From a virus, in IMG/VR virus record IMGVR_UViG_3300010155_002773, positions 1-39,476 of that record: 39,476 nt of DNA; one strand, written 5' to 3'. How positions within the stretch are numbered: the stretch's first letter is position 1; each line of letters opens with the position of its first letter. The translations under genes were made by a program, and so were the position numbers. Below are positions 1 through 8,257 of the stretch, in pieces. The notes beneath the pieces are model-generated. The model searched no databases. It had not been told where the DNA came from and was given only the letters and a program-made list of their open reading frames with translations.

Positions 1-7
1 AGGCTTT

Positions 8-433
8 ATGATGCCGGGCACGGCGACACAGGATACGCTGGATACTTGGAAGGCTAAAATCGACGCGCAGCCAACATTGTATGGGCAGTTTAAGGCGTGC
101 ATGACGATTATGAAGGATGTTAACCATAAGGTCTTCCTCGAAAGAACAACCTACACGCAGGAGCAGCAGCAGTATCTGAGGAACTACCTTGATGGTGAAT
201 ACGCGGGTATAATGAATGACCTCGAGCACCTCTTCGTGTCTCCTGAACTGGCTAACCTAAAAAAGGGTGACCAGGTTCCTGAGCTCACGCACTACCTTGA
301 TGACCCTGCTGGAGGTTTCTTTGAGAACCCCGAATGGAACGAGTATCGAGCCATGGTCTGGTGGGCGGCCAGTCGACGGGCGAAGCGCGATGCCCGCCCG
401 CTGATCGGTGTTCCTAGAGGAGGAGAACGCTAA
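8..433 (+). CDS. Hypothetical late protein between two ejection-type proteins
   Basis: This 141-residue helical, soluble protein matches no family I recognise. Its context (between the 1353-residue and 2054-residue internal-virion-type genes) suggests a small virion or chaperone component, which is inference only. There are two tandem start codons at 8 and 11. If the genome is circular, a GGAGG made of the last two and first three bases of the window sits 4 nt before the first and 7 nt before the second, so position 11 may be the real start. The stop TAA at 431-433 shares its last base with the ATG of the next gene, so translation is probably coupled. Tryptophans and an Arg-rich C-terminus are visible near residues 107-141. 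Confidence 0.8.
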   Translation: MMPGTATQDTLDTWKAKIDAQPTLYGQFKACMTIMKDVNHKVFLERTTYTQEQQQYLRNYLDGEYAGIMNDLEHLFVSPELANLKKGDQVPELTHYLDDPAGGFFENPEWNEYRAMVWWAASRRAKRDARPLIGVPRGGER

Positions 434-3400
434 TGCCGTACCCACCGGACGAAGAAGAGGAACGGAGATTTCTCACGCGGGAGCCAGACGCTGAGCCGGA
501 GGATTGGTTTCGTCCCCCGCCTCCCCCTAAGCCAGGCGAGCCAGGATTCAGGTCAGGGGGAGAAATCGACCACCTTCTCGGTCGACGAGCCCGTGTCGAT
601 GCTCTAGGACGCCCTATAGATGAAACGATCCTGAGGTCGAGGGAGGAAGTCGCACGACTCTTAGCGGCGGGGGGTGGAGCATCCGCAGAGCTTACGAGGG
701 CGGAAGCCAGACGCCACGTAAGTGAGGGGGATTTCTCCATAGGGCCGGTGGAGAAGTTTAAGCCTAAGAAGTACGACCATGATCGCTACCTACCGGAGAC
801 ATGGTTCGACCATGGTTGGAACTCGTCATTCGGCCTCCCTGCTCAGGTACTATGGCGATCCCAACGGTCGGCGATGACGAATAAGATTGACTTCTGGTCA
901 AAGGAAGGCATCCTTGACCCAGCCCTAATCCCGATAGCGGGCATGTTCTTCGACCACAAGTTCGACGTCGGCGCGGACGAGCTCACTGATCTGATGGGCG
1001 GCGAGAAGGACCACATGGGACATGTCGTCGGAACAGCGATCCTAATGGACCCGTTAACCTACATGACTGGTGGGCTGACAAGTCTGGGCAGGCTCGCGAA
1101 GGGGGCGACACACGCACGGCGGATGAAGGCTGTGTCGGACACGGCCAGGAGTTACCAAAGGGCGGGGAAGCTGAAGGCCGGGGGCAAAACCTTCGCGGAC
1201 CTGATGGACTGGGCGGACAACCTCCAGGTCAAAGATTTCGCTAAGTTGCTTAAGGATTCCAGGGCTACTCTCATGGCGCAGAAGCCGAAGCGCTCTTTGA
1301 AACCGTGGACAATCTGGAAGCGGTGGCGGGAGAAGGAGAATCTCAGGGTAGCAATTAGGGAGTTCTCGAGAACAGACAAAGCTAACCACGGCCTGCGCAT
1401 CACGGAGATATTGGCCCACGAAGGGAAGCGGCGTATCGGGTTTGGAATCCCATTCACTGCCTCGGAGAAGTACCTATTCTGGAAGATGCCTGCTCACTAC
1501 AACAACTGGTTTAAGTTGGTTGGGACAGCTACGGCGAGGACTATCGGATCGCCGCTGATAACGCGGCCTCTGATGGCTATCCCCGGCATGGACGCGGCGA
1601 TAATGAACCCGCTGCGCAACCTCAGGGGTGGCTGGAAAACGGGTGACCAGATAACAACCGTGCTCAACTTGGCGGAGGACAAGGCTGACCCCGAGATGCT
1701 GGGTCGCCTGGCTCACTGGGCTAACCGCCTAACAGGGGGTGGCGGGGTAGCGGACCGCATAGATTCCGTGGGCATTGATTCAGTTCTATCCGTCTTTGAC
1801 GAAGCCCGACTGGGGGGAGCCACCATAGAGGATGCGTTCAAGGCTGCAATGAAGGACATAGCCCCCGATAACGAGAGCATCAACAAAATCTGGGGCCGGC
1901 TAACTGGCGTCAAAACGGACGAAAAGCTCCGACCAGCCATATCAGCGATCACCAATGACATGGAGGGGGGCGCTGTTGCCGCACGTAAACTCCTCGAAGA
2001 CACCATGACGGCAGCCATGAAGGGGAGGGACGAAGCCCTCGAGGTCCTGTCCAACGAGAACATGCTGATCAAGCCGGACATAAGTGAGTGGGGCAAGCTG
2101 CGCGATGAGCTGAAGGCGGGCAACGAGGGGCGAAACGCATTAGCTAAGGGGCTTGCCGACTCGCTTTTTAAGATCGGCGAAAAGTCCAAGGGGTGGTTAC
2201 GCCAAGCATTTAAGGTTGGGGGGGAGATGCTGCATCAGGAGCAGTCAGCCAAGGGTCTCATCATAGACCTGGCTCGCAGCCAGAATCAGGTCCACTCCCT
2301 GACCAGGCGACTCTTCGTTGGTATCCAGAAGTTAGCTGACAGCAACGAGGAGATGACCCCCGAGTTGACGACCACCTTGCTCGGGGCCTTCATGCGCATG
2401 GACATACTCCCGGATGAGCTCGCAGCCGTCAGGGAGTTGGCCTCAGCGAATCCAAAGAATAGCCTCGAGGCCCTCCGAGCGCTGGATGATCAGCTCGACC
2501 GTGGCGAGGCTATTTTCAGAACGCTTGAGGAAGTGTTTAATGCGGCAGGGATCGAGGGCGATATTCTGAAGAAACTTTCCAAGTCTTTCAACGAAGAGGT
2601 ATTTACGCAGCTACCCAGACTGAACGAGCAGGAGCTCGCCGTTAAGTTCAAGGACTGGGCCCGCACCCTATCCGAGGAGGCGTTTGAGTTTACCCCTGAG
2701 CAGGCGAAGCGTATGGAGCGCTCGTACAATAAGCACACGCTTTTCTCGGGGACCCATGAAGGCCAACAGGTAGGGGCGCTAAGCGACGATGCCTTACAGG
2801 CGGAGTACAAGCGTGCAATGAAGTCAGCCCTACGTGCCACGACTGACAAGGAAGCTGCCGACATTCTCAGGCTGAATCCCGTGGTCACGGACTGGGTTAA
2901 GGCCGAGGGCATAACCGTCGAGGAGCTGCTAGAGGTTGCCCGCAGGGAGACACTCGCGCCTGCCACGCCCTCCACTACCAAGCCTGGGGTTGAGGGGTTC
3001 ATGGAGGCATACCTGGAGAGTTCTAAGGTTAACCCATCAGGCGGCGATAGGTACTGGCAGGTTAAAAGAACGGTAGAGAAGAAGGCGTATGACTTCATTG
3101 TCCAGACAGATGTTAGACCCGCACGGCGAATTACCGGGGGCAAGGGCGAAGAAATCCACATCCGCAGCATTTCAACAAACGCCCCAGGGTTCGGTTCCGG
3201 CACAGAAGTAATGAACCGGATCCTAAAGATAGCAGACGAGGCAGGCGTAACTGTACACCTTGATGCTGTCCCGTTTGGCTACAAAACCCTCACAAAAACG
3301 CAGTTGATGAAGTGGTACCGCAAGTTCGGGTTCAAGGGGGTGCGGAGAACGGGGCTCATGGTCCGTGCGCCGAAGGCGGTGAAGAAAGTTAAAGGGGCCC

Positions 3401-4827
3401 CGAAGACACGCAGGATCAAGAGGCCGGGCGCTACTAAGACGCTCGACTCCGCCAAGTTGAGGGCCTTCCTAAACCACCTGAAGGAGAGCCGCATAGCTGT
3501 CGAGGGGTCAGAAGTAGTTGGCGACCTCTACACCATCCTTCGCGGCAAGGGCAAGACGATGGACAGCAGCTTGTTCTTGGGTGCTGATGCTACCGAGATT
3601 CCAAAGGGGCGCTATACGCAGCTCGATTGGGATAAGCTGGTAGAGACTGACGCTGCACGGCGCCACTCGTTAGAGAATGGGCTGAAGGAGGGCGACGACC
3701 TCTACGAGGTAGCCAACGTCCCCACCAAAGTGAAAAGGAATAGGCGCGTCGAGGACCCACGCCTGCTCGCTGAGCAGGTCCCCGGAGAGGAGGGTGACGT
3801 AATGAAACTCATCCTCGGTCTGGGCCAAGAGAAGGCGTTCGCGATCTCCGACGATAGGCTCTCGGAGATAGCAATCTCATGGATGTCGGCGAGGCACATG
3901 ATCAAGGAGTACAAGACATTCTTGAGGCGGTCAATGAAGCTTAACGAGGGTCACCCCGAGAATGTACCCCTTCACCCTGAGTACCTTGACAAAATAGCTG
4001 CTCACATGCAGGAGATAGGGGGCAGGGCCAGGGACTTAGCCCTCCAACATCTACCCAAGGAGTTCATGAAGCTCTTCATAGATGTACAGGGGATACAGGG
4101 CACGATTTTCAACGAGTCGCGGCGCATGGGTATCTGGAAGATCGGTTCACCGATTGGGTATATAGGGCGGTACTTTAGTGAAAAGGGCCAGATGGCTATG
4201 GGCAGGCTAATTGGCGAAATTGATGGTATGTCCCCTGACATACTTACTCGCCTGGGCTCGAAGTCGCCGCACCGCTACAAGCGGAACATAACCACAATGA
4301 CCATAGAGGAGATTAACGAGCAGTACAATCAGTTACATGAACTCCAGAAAGAGTTCCCTGCCCTTAAGAAGTGGTTAACCAGGGCCGACAAGATCATGAA
4401 GGACGAGGGGCTTAAGTTCAAAGGTAGTTTTTGGAGCCCTAGGTCTCAACTAAGGCCCCGAGGCGAGGGCGTCAAAAGTTTTTGGAGGGAGCGCGTAAGC
4501 ACTGACCCGATACTCGGGCTGATGATGCGGCTGAGCGAGGCTTCAGGTGAGAAGTCCCTGGAGAAATACTTCGAGACGCTCTTCGACGCGACAAACAAGG
4601 TCCCCGGCGAGTCCAGCATGCTAGGTGGAAAGGTCGTGGCCATCCTCGACTCTGGAGGCAAGCCAGTTGGCGGGATTAAGTCGCTGAAATCGAAGACATT
4701 AGACAAAATGATAGAGTCAGAAGCGTGGAGAAGGGCGACTACGAGGGAGGAGATCAGCGAGGTGTCCCCGACCTACATCGTGATCTTATCTGACGATGGG
4801 GTCTACCACATTTTGGGCGCCGCGTGA
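433..4827 (+). CDS. Giant ejection/polyvalent virion protein, N-terminal part, with GNAT-like domain
   Basis: This 1464-residue protein starts at an ATG in a TAATG overlap behind AGAGGAGG. By position (last large gene of the structural operon, after gp14/gp15-like genes) it is probably the T7 gp16-type internal virion protein ejected into the cell. The N-terminus is acidic and then proline-rich (residues 1-40). The segment near residues 205-225 (DPLTYMTGG, followed by a hydrophobic helix) resembles large phage polyvalent proteins. Residues about 870-980 look like a GNAT acetyltransferase: a strand IHIRSIS, the acetyl-CoA loop PGFGSGTE at 918-925, a helix, a strand VTVHLDA, and WYRKFGF at 961-967. 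The frame ends at a single TGA (4825-4827) and continues in the same frame into the next ORF, so this may be only the first part of a 2054-residue product. No lytic transglycosylase motif was seen. Confidence 0.85.
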   Translation: MPYPPDEEEERRFLTREPDAEPEDWFRPPPPPKPGEPGFRSGGEIDHLLGRRARVDALGRPIDETILRSREEVARLLAAGGGASAELTRAEARRHVSEGDFSIGPVEKFKPKKYDHDRYLPETWFDHGWNSSFGLPAQVLWRSQRSAMTNKIDFWSKEGILDPALIPIAGMFFDHKFDVGADELTDLMGGEKDHMGHVVGTAILMDPLTYMTGGLTSLGRLAKGATHARRMKAVSDTARSYQRAGKLKAGGKTFADLMDWADNLQVKDFAKLLKDSRATLMAQKPKRSLKPWTIWKRWREKENLRVAIREFSRTDKANHGLRITEILAHEGKRRIGFGIPFTASEKYLFWKMPAHYNNWFKLVGTATARTIGSPLITRPLMAIPGMDAAIMNPLRNLRGGWKTGDQITTVLNLAEDKADPEMLGRLAHWANRLTGGGGVADRIDSVGIDSVLSVFDEARLGGATIEDAFKAAMKDIAPDNESINKIWGRLTGVKTDEKLRPAISAITNDMEGGAVAARKLLEDTMTAAMKGRDEALEVLSNENMLIKPDISEWGKLRDELKAGNEGRNALAKGLADSLFKIGEKSKGWLRQAFKVGGEMLHQEQSAKGLIIDLARSQNQVHSLTRRLFVGIQKLADSNEEMTPELTTTLLGAFMRMDILPDELAAVRELASANPKNSLEALRALDDQLDRGEAIFRTLEEVFNAAGIEGDILKKLSKSFNEEVFTQLPRLNEQELAVKFKDWARTLSEEAFEFTPEQAKRMERSYNKHTLFSGTHEGQQVGALSDDALQAEYKRAMKSALRATTDKEAADILRLNPVVTDWVKAEGITVEELLEVARRETLAPATPSTTKPGVEGFMEAYLESSKVNPSGGDRYWQVKRTVEKKAYDFIVQTDVRPARRITGGKGEEIHIRSISTNAPGFGSGTEVMNRILKIADEAGVTVHLDAVPFGYKTLTKTQLMKWYRKFGFKGVRRTGLMVRAPKAVKKVKGAPKTRRIKRPGATKTLDSAKLRAFLNHLKESRIAVEGSEVVGDLYTILRGKGKTMDSSLFLGADATEIPKGRYTQLDWDKLVETDAARRHSLENGLKEGDDLYEVANVPTKVKRNRRVEDPRLLAEQVPGEEGDVMKLILGLGQEKAFAISDDRLSEIAISWMSARHMIKEYKTFLRRSMKLNEGHPENVPLHPEYLDKIAAHMQEIGGRARDLALQHLPKEFMKLFIDVQGIQGTIFNESRRMGIWKIGSPIGYIGRYFSEKGQMAMGRLIGEIDGMSPDILTRLGSKSPHRYKRNITTMTIEEINEQYNQLHELQKEFPALKKWLTRADKIMKDEGLKFKGSFWSPRSQLRPRGEGVKSFWRERVSTDPILGLMMRLSEASGEKSLEKYFETLFDATNKVPGESSMLGGKVVAILDSGGKPVGGIKSLKSKTLDKMIESEAWRRATTREEISEVSPTYIVILSDDGVYHILGAA

Positions 4828-4839
4828 GCTGGGGATACG

Positions 4840-6597
4840 TTGGGGGCTGCTCTTGGGGTTATGCCTTTAGGGAGGTTTGCTGACGAGGTAGAAACAGGAG
4901 TCAAGGCTACCACCGCGCAGGCATTTGTCAGGGCGAGTAACCGATCCGATCTGTTTAATAGCATGCTCGATCCCGGCCAACTTGCGGGAGAAGAGGTACT
5001 ACACGGCCTAATGGGTCAACATGTACTTGCCGGACCTCAGCAAGTTATACGAGCTGCCATAGAGACAGCGGCTCAAACCTTGTCCGTCGCTCACCCCGCA
5101 TTGCGGGCCTACGACAACGTGAACTACATGATCAAGGGCTTCCAGACGATCTATCGCCCAGGATTCCATGTGAGCAACCTCGCCTCTGGTGTCTTTCAGG
5201 CTTTACACGCCGGAGTAAGGCCTGATCATCTTATATCGGCTTACGTGGACACGTTAGCTATCCTCTTCGGTGACGGCGAAGCTGCACGCTTAGGGTCGAT
5301 GATCACGACGGGGTTGGGTACGGGGGGCGTCAAGTTCAAGGGCAAGACGCTAAGGACGCCTTCGTTACAGTTCCTCGATGCCGTCCGCGAGCTGGGGCCA
5401 CTGACTGACGACATTCAAATAAACGATTTCCTAAGGGCAAACCTACACAAGATACCGTCAGCCGAAATACAACTGGGTGGCGGGAGGACGGTCTCGTGGT
5501 TCGACTTCGCCCGCGCCGCCAATGCGGGGCACCTCTACGGTACTTACTCCGCCGCATTGAGGACAGGGTCGGCCACGGTCTCGACCAGTCTGCTGAGGGC
5601 TAAGGTCCTGGCCTTAGCTGGCGAGGGTTCACGGATCGGTCGTTGGGTCACGAAGACGGTTGACAAGGGTAACCGCATCGCGGAGGTCTCCGAGTTCGTG
5701 AACCGGACGGCCACGGCCATTGGTCTGCTGCGGTCGGGCCACTCATTAGAGATGGCCGTAGACCTCACGCGGGGGGCGCACGTACCCTATGAGCAACTCA
5801 CGATTGCGGAGCGGGCTCTCGCCAAGCGGTCCATCGGGTTCTACACATTCGCCAGACATTACACACCTTGGGCGTGGACGAAGTTCATGGAGGACCCAGC
5901 CAAGCTGTCTGTCCTCGCGCACTCCATCATGGATAATAAGAAGTACGTCGATGTGAGCGGCGACAAGCCTACAGGTGTCCTGGGCGAAAAGAGGTACAAC
6001 ATCGCGAGGATGAATGCAAACATTGAGGCCATGATGTTACCCCAGGCGTTCGCTGAGCGTTTCCCCAAAGCGATTGTCGACACGACAAGCGGCGACGAGT
6101 TCTCGACCTCCCTATTACGCGACGAGCCTTCAGCCTCTGGGTTACTGTCTCTCGGAGGCATCGCAGGTATCGTCACGGGCGGGGCGGAGCTGTTCCCTAC
6201 AGGTAGCAGGCTTCAGCAAAAGAAGGGTTGGACACAGCATGCGCGAGACGCCACCTGGCCCATCAAGATAGCGTTTCAGCTTGCTGGGCTGAAGCCAAGC
6301 AGGGAGGATCTTTCGCCCTACGTGGACTACACGCCCATAGAGGCCATCCTGGCTGACACCGATTACGGGCTGGGCATCCGCAAGGTACGTCCGGGAGATG
6401 AACTGCTTCGTGCGCGAGCCCGGTACAAAGGTTTGGAGAGAAAGATTAAACTACGTCACGAGGCGACTGATGACAAGGAGGTTAAGGCGGATCTGGAGGG
6501 CTACCTACTAAAGCTCCAAGCCGAGCTTACACGTTTAGAAAAAATAGCCAAGTTGCAGGGTTATGGCGTCGCAACAGCGAAGAGGTTGAACTTCTAA
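4840..6597 (+). CDS. Giant ejection/polyvalent virion protein, C-terminal part after an in-frame TGA
   Basis: This 585-residue frame is in phase with the preceding 1464-residue ORF, separated from it only by TGA and four codons. The first possible start is TTG at 4840 with GGGG 6 nt upstream; an ATG follows at 4861. Two segments resemble C-terminal domains of large phage and mobile-element polyvalent proteins: RPGFHVSNL at residues 106-114, and an RSIGFYTFARHY segment near 330 followed by a Pro-Trp. This supports the view that both ORFs form one protein. Possible explanations are stop-codon readthrough, a recent nonsense mutation or sequencing error, or a true split into two separately initiated proteins. 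The C-terminus (about 520-585) is charged and helical. The stop overlaps the next ATG (TAATG). Confidence 0.8.
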   Translation: MGAALGVMPLGRFADEVETGVKATTAQAFVRASNRSDLFNSMLDPGQLAGEEVLHGLMGQHVLAGPQQVIRAAIETAAQTLSVAHPALRAYDNVNYMIKGFQTIYRPGFHVSNLASGVFQALHAGVRPDHLISAYVDTLAILFGDGEAARLGSMITTGLGTGGVKFKGKTLRTPSLQFLDAVRELGPLTDDIQINDFLRANLHKIPSAEIQLGGGRTVSWFDFARAANAGHLYGTYSAALRTGSATVSTSLLRAKVLALAGEGSRIGRWVTKTVDKGNRIAEVSEFVNRTATAIGLLRSGHSLEMAVDLTRGAHVPYEQLTIAERALAKRSIGFYTFARHYTPWAWTKFMEDPAKLSVLAHSIMDNKKYVDVSGDKPTGVLGEKRYNIARMNANIEAMMLPQAFAERFPKAIVDTTSGDEFSTSLLRDEPSASGLLSLGGIAGIVTGGAELFPTGSRLQQKKGWTQHARDATWPIKIAFQLAGLKPSREDLSPYVDYTPIEAILADTDYGLGIRKVRPGDELLRARARYKGLERKIKLRHEATDDKEVKADLEGYLLKLQAELTRLEKIAKLQGYGVATAKRLNF

Positions 6598-6818
6598 TGG
6601 GATCAGACGAAGGAGAATTCCGGGGGGCTACCCGCGCCGAGATCAGGTTCATCAAGGAACAGCTCTCGAGTCTAAGGTTGGACCTCAAAGAGATAAGCTC
6701 AGCTCTCGCTGACCTACGTGACTTTCGGACCAAGGTCTTAGCGTATGCCGGCCTGATGGCTGCCGCAGCCACGCTATGTATACAGTTCCTAATGGATCGA
6801 CTCAACGGAGGCGGATGA
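6597..6818 (+). CDS. Small XhlA-like membrane protein (lysis cluster)
   Basis: The protein has 73 residues. Residues about 12-45 form an amphipathic coiled-coil segment (FIKEQLSSLRLDLKEI and onward), followed by one transmembrane helix at about 47-66 and a short charged tail. This layout matches the haemolysin XhlA-type accessory proteins that work with holins, but the sequence is too short for certainty. The ATG shares its first base with the last base of the upstream TAA, and its own TGA overlaps the next start, so it is translated within the late operon. The holin-like gene at 7660 is close by, consistent with a membrane/lysis cluster. Confidence 0.6.
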   Translation: MGSDEGEFRGATRAEIRFIKEQLSSLRLDLKEISSALADLRDFRTKVLAYAGLMAAAATLCIQFLMDRLNGGG

Positions 6819-7057
6819 TGCCCCACGCAGACATAGGTATAATAGCGCGAATCGTACAATGGTTCAGTGGCGAAGAGCCTGGCGATCCGCCGAGGCGTAA
6901 GAAGGCCAGTGTGACTGAGGTGATGGAGCGAGCTGCCCAGGCAGAAGAACGGCTACTCACTGTTGAGCAGGCCACCATGTCCATGACTGTCGGCGACCTG
7001 CCCGAGGATGAACGGGCCAGATACGAGGCGGATGACGACGATGAGGATTGGTTCTAA
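6818..7057 (+). CDS. Hypothetical acidic protein
   Basis: This 79-residue protein has a short amphipathic N-terminus (ADIGIIARIVQWFSG), a helical middle and a strongly acidic C-terminus ending DDDDEDWF. I chose the second of two tandem ATGs (6815 and 6818) because GGAGG at 6807-6811 then has a 6-nt spacing. It overlaps the stop of the XhlA-like gene by one base. No family was recognised. The acidic Phe-terminated tail resembles that of some ssDNA-binding and scaffold proteins, but the late position does not support an SSB role, so no function is assigned. Confidence 0.65.
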   Translation: MPHADIGIIARIVQWFSGEEPGDPPRRKKASVTEVMERAAQAEERLLTVEQATMSMTVGDLPEDERARYEADDDDEDWF

Positions 7058-7069
7058 CGGAGAGGCGCG

Positions 7070-7342
7070 ATGCTAATTGCAGATGGACTTGACGATGCGC
7101 TGATCGGGATAGGGCGGAGGTGCGGTCAGCCTGACCTCGCAGTCTACTCAACTGAGAAATGCATCCAGATCCTCGTTGAGCGGGACGGTATGGATGAGGA
7201 CGAAGCACGAGAGTACCTGGAGTTCAACACCTTCGGCGCCTGGGTTGACGGGGAGACGCCCGTCTGGGTCGAGCTGATGGGAGTTCAGGAACTGAAGGAC
7301 ACTATCGGGGATAGCGAGGGGGATAAATGTTTGGATCAATAG
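7070..7342 (+). CDS. Conserved phage protein of unknown function
   Basis: This 90-residue protein has the pattern DGLDDALIGIGRRCGQ, a Tyr-x-x-(E/D)-K-C segment, RDGM and EYLEFN. I recognise this as a small protein recurrent in phages and prophages, with no known function. GGAGAGG lies just upstream of the ATG. The last codons overlap the start of the small ORF at 7327, so it is part of the tightly packed lysis-side cluster. No membrane segment or signal peptide is visible. Confidence 0.75.
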   Translation: MLIADGLDDALIGIGRRCGQPDLAVYSTEKCIQILVERDGMDEDEAREYLEFNTFGAWVDGETPVWVELMGVQELKDTIGDSEGDKCLDQ

Positions 7343-7497
7343 TCAAAGCTATCTTGGACTTCATATGGGGGATTCTCCGTGCAGACACTAAAGCGAAAAC
7401 AGTTAAGCCTTCTCCTCCTCTCACTCGCGATTGGGCTAGGAAGCGGCTGTGGAACTATCGGAACGACGGAAGTGGTCCTCGTCCCGACGACCGTTGA
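7327..7497 (+). CDS. Small nested ORF preceding the lipoprotein gene
   Basis: This 56-residue ORF starts at ATG 7327 with a strong GAGGGGG ribosome site about 5 nt upstream and ends at TGA 7495-7497. The N-terminus (FGSIVKAILDFIWGIL) is a short hydrophobic or amphipathic helix, and the rest is basic and Pro/Arg-rich. Its last 119 bases overlap the lipoprotein ORF in another frame, an arrangement like nested Rz/Rz1 spanin genes. It is too short to span the periplasm as a normal inner spanin, so a spanin role is only a possibility. The ribosome site is the main evidence that it is real. Confidence 0.5.
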   Translation: MFGSIVKAILDFIWGILRADTKAKTVKPSPPLTRDWARKRLWNYRNDGSGPRPDDR

Positions 7498-7663
7498 TGT
7501 TGACGGTGTCCCCTACACGATTGTACGCTTGGGTGAAGACATCAAAGCGAGGGTTTATGTAGAAGATGGGGCAGGTGGTTTCCTGCTCAGCGTCAACCGA
7601 GTTTTTATCAGTGCGGGTTGGCTTTTAATTCCGCCCCCGCCACCGAAGGGAGATGACAGATGA
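7379..7663 (+). CDS. Putative small lipoprotein (possible outer spanin-like)
   Basis: This 94-residue protein starts at GTG 7379 with GGGGGA 6 nt upstream. It has a basic N-terminus (KRKQ), a hydrophobic stretch LSLLLLSLAIG and a Cys at residue 24 in LGSGCG, which looks like a lipoprotein signal although the lipobox is imperfect (Gly rather than Leu at -3). The mature part is beta-rich and ends with a PPPPP run. Its place beside XhlA-like and holin-like genes, and its overlap with the 7327 ORF, fit an Rz1-type outer-membrane spanin. It is larger than typical Rz1 and could be another phage lipoprotein. The stop overlaps the holin-like start (ATGA). Confidence 0.6.
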   Translation: MQTLKRKQLSLLLLSLAIGLGSGCGTIGTTEVVLVPTTVDVDGVPYTIVRLGEDIKARVYVEDGAGGFLLSVNRVFISAGWLLIPPPPPKGDDR

Positions 7664-7842
7664 AGCCAGGATGGAAAACTACGGAGTGGGCCATGACGGC
7701 CCTTTGTATGGTTGTTGGCCTGCTGATTTCAGCGGGGATTTTCGATGAAACGGGGATGGTTATGAAGGCTCTTGGACTTGCTGCTGCGGCTTTGACCAGC
7801 GCGGGCTATTCAGTCTCGCGGGGTCTGGCCAAGCGTGGATGA
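7660..7842 (+). CDS. Holin-like two-helix membrane protein
   Basis: This 60-residue protein has a short charged N-terminus (MKPGWKTTEW) and two predicted transmembrane helices, about residues 11-28 and 35-53, joined by a short acidic turn, ending in SRGLAKRG. This is the layout of small class II-type phage holins, and the KTTEW and GYSVSRGLAK segments look like a phage holin family I have seen before. It would form the inner-membrane lesion at lysis. No endolysin was recognised anywhere in the genome, so its partner is unknown. The start overlaps the upstream stop in ATGA. Confidence 0.7.
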   Translation: MKPGWKTTEWAMTALCMVVGLLISAGIFDETGMVMKALGLAAAALTSAGYSVSRGLAKRG

Positions 7843-8257
7843 CATTGACTGGGCTTACTTTGCGGGGCTTCTTGATGCTGACGGCTGCATCTCCATATCA
7901 CGCTACCGCAGCAGCCAAGGTCGTGTCTACCACATGCTCAGGGTCGTACTTACCAACGGTGACAAACCAACGGTCGACCGCCTCGGCCTCGAGCTCGGAG
8001 GATCGGTCTATATAGGCAACAGGAACAGCCCCGCGCATCATGTCACAGTGTGGAATTGGTCGGTGTCGGGCCGTAAGGCCATTGATGTACTGCGCCAATG
8101 CCTGAAGCACCTACGCATTAAGAAGCTAAGGGCCCAGGTAGCTATTGAATATGGGAAGACGATGACCGGTGGAGTGTTAAGTAAGGCTACTATCAAGCAG
8201 CGCGAGAAGTTGTATAAGAGGATGAAGGTCCTGAACCAGAGGGGGAGGCACCGCTAA
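7835..8257 (+). CDS. Free-standing LAGLIDADG homing endonuclease
   Basis: This 140-residue protein carries one LAGLIDADG motif at the N-terminus (YFAGLLDADG, residues 8-17, with Asp16 as the expected metal ligand), followed by the usual beta-sheet saddle and basic C-terminal helices. A single motif implies action as a homodimer. GTG 7835 is the likely start and overlaps the holin-like stop by 8 nt. Such genes are selfish elements that cleave alleles lacking them. No intron or intein signature was seen around it, so it appears free-standing between the lysis cluster and the RuvC-like gene. Its stop shares one base with the next ATG. Confidence 0.85.
   Translation: MDDIDWAYFAGLLDADGCISISRYRSSQGRVYHMLRVVLTNGDKPTVDRLGLELGGSVYIGNRNSPAHHVTVWNWSVSGRKAIDVLRQCLKHLRIKKLRAQVAIEYGKTMTGGVLSKATIKQREKLYKRMKVLNQRGRHR

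Noticed and set aside
2490-3203. 237-residue - strand frame opposite the giant ejection protein
   Set aside because: It is Ser-rich, low-complexity, antisense to a gene with recognisable domains and lacks a ribosome site.
4805-4830. Programmed -1 frameshift at ATTTTGGGC before the TGA
   Set aside because: The two ORFs are in the same frame, so a frameshift would not join them, and the heptamer is not in the right phase.
4800-4860. TGA read as tryptophan throughout (alternative genetic code)
   Set aside because: TGA ends many genes in ATGA overlaps in this genome, so it is a normal stop here; only local readthrough remains possible.
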